From: a bacterium 1XD42-54
GTDB taxonomy: Bacteria; Bacillota; Clostridia; Lachnospirales; Lachnospiraceae
Assembly (NCBI GenBank): GCA_003612585.1
Contig: RAZH01000010.1
Span: 107,210 to 171,209, forward strand
Length of the DNA: 64,000 nt
Direction of reading: 5' to 3'
Shown: positions 60,675-64,000 of the stretch, one piece after another
How positions within the stretch are numbered: position 1 is the stretch's first letter
Layout: each line of letters begins with the position of its first letter
The notes under the pieces: generated by a model
Told to the model about the DNA's origin: nothing
The model's input: only the letters and a program-made list of their open reading frames with translations
Database searches by the model: none
Translations under genes and position numbers: made by a program

Positions 60675-60761
60675 AAAACGCAGCAGAAGAATGTATGAAC
60701 AAAAGTGTAAAATATTTGCGCGTAAGATTGCTTGGAAAATTAAGATGAAAAGAGGAGTATT

Positions 60762-61673
60762 ATGCTGGATGTTTGTTTGCTCGGATGCGGCGGGATGATG
60801 CCGCTCCCCTACCGGTGGCTCACTTCCCTCATGACAAGGTTTAACGGGAGTAATCTGCTGATTGACTGTGGGGAAGGGACTCAGATTGCGATAAAAGAAA
60901 AAGGCTGGAGTTTTAAACCGATTGATACGATCTGCTTTACCCATTATCACGGCGACCATATCAGCGGACTTCCGGGCTTGCTGCTTACAATGGGAAATGC
61001 AGAGCGAACCGAGCCGCTTACGCTGATTGGCCCCAAGGGGCTGGAACGAGTGGTGAATGCCCTGCGTGTCATTGCGCCGGAACTTCCATTTCCGCTCGTT
61101 TTTAAAGAAATTCAAGGACAGGAGGAAGTCTTTGAACAAAACGGATATAAAATAACTGCGTTTCGAGTCCAGCATAATGTTTGCTGCTATGGCTATACGA
61201 TTGAAATTGACCGTGCAGGAAAGTTTGATGTGGACCGTGCGAGGACTGCACAGATACCGATGCAATTCTGGAGCAGACTGCAAAAAGGCGAGGTGATTGA
61301 GGCGGAAGGACGGATTTATCAGCCGTCTGATGTTCTTGGGCCTGCGCGAAAGGGAATTAAAGTGACCTACTGTACAGACACAAGACCGGTGGAAATTATT
61401 GCACGGCAGGCTGAACATGCGGATCTGTTTATTTGTGAAGGGATGTATGGTGAGCCGGAGAAAGCAGCGAAGGCAGTAGAGTATAAGCATATGACATTTG
61501 AAGAGGCGGCACATTTAGCGAAAAAGGCCAGACCGCGTCAAATGTGGCTGACTCATTACAGTCCTTCTCTGGTAAGGGCTGAAGATTATATAGAAAAAAT
61601 CCGGGCTGTTTATCCGGAGATATATCCGGGAAAAGATGGAAAAACCATTGAGCTTGATTTTGAAGAGGAATGA
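60762..61673 (+). CDS. rnz: ribonuclease Z
   Basis: RNase Z cleaves 3' trailers of pre-tRNAs. The 303-residue metallo-beta-lactamase fold has the metal motif [32 protein letters not shown] and LTHYSPSL for the remaining ligands. GAGGAGTAT precedes the ATG. It lies 13 bp before tsaD, in a tRNA-maturation context. Confidence 0.94.
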   Translation: MLDVCLLGCGGMMPLPYRWLTSLMTRFNGSNLLIDCGEGTQIAIKEKGWSFKPIDTICFTHYHGDHISGLPGLLLTMGNAERTEPLTLIGPKGLERVVNALRVIAPELPFPLVFKEIQGQEEVFEQNGYKITAFRVQHNVCCYGYTIEIDRAGKFDVDRARTAQIPMQFWSRLQKGEVIEAEGRIYQPSDVLGPARKGIKVTYCTDTRPVEIIARQAEHADLFICEGMYGEPEKAAKAVEYKHMTFEEAAHLAKKARPRQMWLTHYSPSLVRAEDYIEKIRAVYPEIYPGKDGKTIELDFEEE

Positions 61674-61686
61674 CGGAGGCATACGA

Positions 61687-62712
61687 ATGAAGGAGAAAGA
61701 CATTCTGATACTGGCAATTGAAAGCTCCTGTGATGAGACAGCAGCCGCTGTAGTGAAAAATGGCCGGGAGGTACTGTCGAATATTATTTTTTCGCAGATA
61801 GAGCTCCATAAACTTTATGGAGGGGTTGTGCCAGAGATTGCATCCAGGAAACACATCGAGAAGATCAATCAGGTGATTGAGGAGGCGCTCGCAGCAGCGC
61901 ATAAACGACTGGAGGATATGGATGCCATTGCTGTGACGTATGGTCCCGGGCTTGTCGGAGCGCTTCTTGTCGGCGTGGCAGAAGCTAAGGCAATCAGTTA
62001 CGCGGCAGGTCTGCCACTGGTAGGCGTTCATCATATTGAAGGGCATATTTCGGCTAATTACATTGAAAATAAGGAACTGGAACCCCCGTTTATCTGTCTT
62101 GTAGTTTCCGGGGGCCATACGCATCTTGTAAAAGTGTCAGATTACGGGGAATATGAAATTCTTGGACGAACGCGAGACGATGCAGCAGGAGAGGCATTTG
62201 ACAAAGTGGCACGGGCGATTGGACTTGGCTATCCGGGTGGGCCCAAGATTGACAGGCTTTCCAAAGAAGGAAATCCTGATGCAATTCATTTTCCGAAGGC
62301 AAAAATAGAAGATGCGCCGTATGATTTCAGTTTCAGCGGTTTGAAATCTGCTGTCCTGAATTATCTGAACGGATGTAAAATGCGGGGAGAGACTGTGAAT
62401 GAAGCAGATGTGGCGGCATCATTTCAGAAAGCAGTAACGGATGTCTTGGTAGAACATGCAATGATGGCTGTAAAAGAGTCCGGGCTTACAAAACTCGCGA
62501 TTGCCGGAGGCGTCGCTTCAAACAGTACGATTCGGAGCGCAATGGAAGCGGCATGTGAGGAAAATAAAATTGAATTTTTCCGACCATCGCCAATTTACTG
62601 TACAGACAATGCGGCAATGATAGGCGCAGCAGGTTTTTATGAATTTCAGAAGGGCGTGCGGCATGACCTTGATTTAAATGCGGTACCGAATCTGAGACTG
62701 GGTGAACGGTAA
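61687..62712 (+). CDS. tsaD: tRNA N6-threonylcarbamoyltransferase TsaD
   Basis: TsaD transfers the threonylcarbamoyl group to A37. The 341-residue protein starts [16 protein letters not shown], has the metal-binding [10 protein letters not shown] motif, VSGGHTHLV and [19 protein letters not shown] precedes the ATG at 61687; a longer frame upstream overlaps rnz. With tsaE, tsaB and rimI nearby, most of the t6A machinery is here; tsaC is not in the window. Confidence 0.96.
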   Translation: MKEKDILILAIESSCDETAAAVVKNGREVLSNIIFSQIELHKLYGGVVPEIASRKHIEKINQVIEEALAAAHKRLEDMDAIAVTYGPGLVGALLVGVAEAKAISYAAGLPLVGVHHIEGHISANYIENKELEPPFICLVVSGGHTHLVKVSDYGEYEILGRTRDDAAGEAFDKVARAIGLGYPGGPKIDRLSKEGNPDAIHFPKAKIEDAPYDFSFSGLKSAVLNYLNGCKMRGETVNEADVAASFQKAVTDVLVEHAMMAVKESGLTKLAIAGGVASNSTIRSAMEAACEENKIEFFRPSPIYCTDNAAMIGAAGFYEFQKGVRHDLDLNAVPNLRLGER

Positions 62713-62746
62713 AAGCTACGGTAGCAATATAGGAGGAGATGTAACG

Positions 62747-63460
62747 GTGAAAAACGCGGCAATCGTGCTTGCAGGCGGTAGTGGCAAACGGATGCGCAGT
62801 GATGTGAAAAAGCAGTACCTTTTAATAGGTGGAAAGCCGGTGCTGTATTACTCTTTGGAAACATTTCAAAAAAGCAGCCGGATTGATGAAATTATACTTG
62901 TCTGTAGCCATGAAGATATAGAGTGGTGTCGCGAGACAATTGTAATGCCCTATGGTTTCACAAAAGTGAAGAAAATCGTATCCGGTGGAAAAGAGCGCCA
63001 CGATTCTGTATTTGAAGGGTTGAAAGCGTTGGAGAACTGTACATATGTGATGATTCATGACGGAGCCAGACCTTTCATTGATGAAGAAATGCTGGAGAGA
63101 ATATGGTCAGAGCTTCCGTCTGTTCGCGCTTGCACGGTTGGAATGCCGGTAAAGGATACAATTAAGCTCAGTGACAATTTGGGTTTTGTTGAACAAACAT
63201 TACCCCGCGAGCGTCTCTGGAATATTCAGACGCCCCAGGCATTTGCGTATGACTTAATTCGCAGGGCGCATGAGCTGCGCGCAGAGGGGGGGCTGGAAAT
63301 GAAAATTACGGATGACGCAATGTTAATTGAATATACAGAACAAATTCCGGTTAAACTCATAGAAGGTTCCTATGAGAATATCAAAATTACGACGCCGGAA
63401 GATCTTTTGTATGCTGAGATGATCTGGAAAAAACGGTTTGGAAAACTGGTAAAAAGCTAG
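62747..63460 (+). CDS. ispD: 2-C-methyl-D-erythritol 4-phosphate cytidylyltransferase
   Basis: IspD makes CDP-ME in the MEP isoprenoid pathway. The 237-residue protein has IVLAGGSGKRMRSDVKKQYL (nucleotide loop), HDGARPFID, PVKDTIK and QTPQAF. GTG 62747 is placed 10 bp after AGGAGG; GTG 62702 overlaps tsaD. The TarI cytidylyltransferase is a close relative, but no tar genes are seen. Confidence 0.9.
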   Translation: MKNAAIVLAGGSGKRMRSDVKKQYLLIGGKPVLYYSLETFQKSSRIDEIILVCSHEDIEWCRETIVMPYGFTKVKKIVSGGKERHDSVFEGLKALENCTYVMIHDGARPFIDEEMLERIWSELPSVRACTVGMPVKDTIKLSDNLGFVEQTLPRERLWNIQTPQAFAYDLIRRAHELRAEGGLEMKITDDAMLIEYTEQIPVKLIEGSYENIKITTPEDLLYAEMIWKKRFGKLVKS

Positions 63461-63494
63461 TTGCAAAAAACGATTAAAAAATCTTAAAATTGTG

Positions 63495-63523
63495 TTGACA
63501 GAATTCACCAAAGCTGGTATTAT
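63495..63523 (+). promoter_or_regulatory. promoter of the tRNA-Ser genes
   Basis: A perfect TTGACA (63495-63500) and TATTAT (63518-63523) are 17 bp apart, 30 bp before the first tRNA. Confidence 0.85.
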
Positions 63524-63552
63524 AATATTCGCGCTGATTACTGAAAAGGTAT

Positions 63553-63638
63553 GGAGAGGTATCGAAGTGGTCATAACGAGGCGGTCTTGAAAACCGTTTG
63601 TCCGAAAGGGCGCGTGGGTTCGAATCCCACCCTCTCCG
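63553..63638 (+). tRNA. tRNA-Ser (anticodon TGA)
   Basis: The acceptor stem GGAGAGG pairs with CCTCTCC. The anticodon loop reads CTTGAAA with anticodon TGA. The long variable arm and GGTTCGAATCC T-arm are typical of serine tRNAs. No CCA is encoded. Confidence 0.95.
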
Positions 63639-63680
63639 CTTTTTAAATTTGTAGATAGAAGGCTTATTGATTAGGCGTGT

Positions 63681-63769
63681 GGAGAAGTACCCAAGCGGCT
63701 GAAGGGGCTCCCCTGGAAAGGGAGTAGATCGTTAATAGCGGTGCGAGGGTTCAAATCCCTCCTTCTCCG
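63681..63769 (+). tRNA. tRNA-Ser (anticodon GGA)
   Basis: The acceptor stem GGAGAAG pairs with CTTCTCC. The anticodon loop reads CTGGAAA with anticodon GGA. A long variable arm and GGTTCAAATCC T-arm are present. It follows the first tRNA-Ser by 42 bp. Confidence 0.95.
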
Positions 63770-63816
63770 TTTTATTCTGAAGAGAATAAAAAAGTGAAAA
63801 AAGTCAAAAAAAGTTG

Positions 63817-63845
63817 TTGACAAACCGAAAAAGACATGATATGAT
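63817..63845 (+). promoter_or_regulatory. very strong promoter, probably of an rRNA operon
   Basis: TTGACA (63817-63822) and TATGAT (63840-63845) are 17 bp apart, preceded by an A-rich UP-like tract. Downstream sequence contains no gene to the window edge. Confidence 0.8.
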
Positions 63846-64000
63846 ATCAGAGTTGCTCCGGTAGAGAGACAACAGAAAAGACGAAAAGTCACAGATCAAA
63901 AAACTGATAAATCATCAGGAAAAACGATCAAGAAGCACCTTGATAACTGAACAGTGAGACAACCTTGAAAAGATTCTAAGAGATTTTTTTCTAAGGAACT
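63846..64000 (+). other. probable rRNA leader, running off the window
   Basis: The 155 nt after the strong promoter are non-coding and include CACCTTGATAACTGAACAG, a sequence type commonly found just upstream of 16S rRNA genes in Clostridia. The 16S gene itself is not reached. An rRNA operon beginning right of 64000 is an inference. Confidence 0.55.

Noticed and set aside
60510..61514. 334-codon minus-strand open frame opposite rnz
   Set aside because: The rnz frame has all metal ligands and a ribosome site, whereas the minus frame has no recognisable domain or start signal.

Overview
The window looks like a chromosomal stretch of an anaerobic, endospore-forming Lachnospiraceae-type Firmicute (class Clostridia). 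Supporting signs are moderate GC, AGGAGG ribosome sites, sigma-E and sigma-G sporulation genes close to the division cluster, an FMN riboswitch in front of a RibU-type ECF substrate protein, and gene families I know mainly from Lachnospiraceae (DUF5716, DUF5717, CD1871A-like, DUF975). The species cannot be named from this sequence alone.

Layout. 1-6.1 kb is the end of the division and cell-wall cluster (murD 3' end, ftsW, murA, ftsQ, ftsZ). 6.1-9.2 kb holds aroE, an rsmH-like methyltransferase and aroD. 9.2-12.1 kb is the sporulation block spoIIGA-sigE-sigG-ymxH, preceded by a promoter with an unusually long spacer and Spo0A-like boxes. nrdR follows. 13.0-18.7 kb is an uncharacterised three-gene operon: a giant Ig-like/helical-repeat protein, an actin/Hsp70-like protein and a TPR-like protein. 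18.7-23.1 kb is purF-purB-purA. 23.2-24.5 kb is a small, more AT-rich toxin-antitoxin-like islet (DUF3791-DUF3990-small ORF). 24.5-30.7 kb carries rlmI, small regulators, a membrane-anchored MerR regulator coupled to a YidC paralogue, a YgjP-like peptidase and an iron-sulphur membrane module with a 49-aa CXXC protein. 31-34 kb is a threonine-branch operon (ACT regulator, homoserine dehydrogenase, ApgM-like protein). 34.2-39.7 kb holds an ECF sigma/anti-sigma pair, DUF975 and DUF4190-like membrane proteins, and a PadR operon with small membrane proteins.

39.7-46.6 kb is a Liv-type ABC transporter operon (livG-F-H-M-K) followed by a creatininase-family amidohydrolase and an L-asparaginase. It is headed by a striking two-hairpin kissing-loop RNA and an intrinsic terminator, which together look like a riboswitch. 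46.7-54.9 kb has tex, then a TetR-controlled MMPL transporter plus a secreted LxxG-repeat protein with three near-identical operators. 54.9-56.1 kb is a variable patch: a coiled-coil gene with a 21-bp tandem repeat and a broken YHYH/peptidoglycan-binding gene. 56.2-63.5 kb returns to core genes: FMN riboswitch-ribU, a NUDIX gene, ycxB-like, tsaE-tsaB-rimI, rnz, tsaD and ispD. The window closes with two tRNA-Ser genes and a very strong promoter with a leader that probably belongs to an rRNA operon just beyond the right edge.

Most interesting candidates: the DUF5717/DUF5716/TPR operon as an undescribed cytoplasmic machine, the kissing-loop riboswitch-like leader of the Liv/creatininase operon, and the MerR-membrane-domain/YidC circuit.
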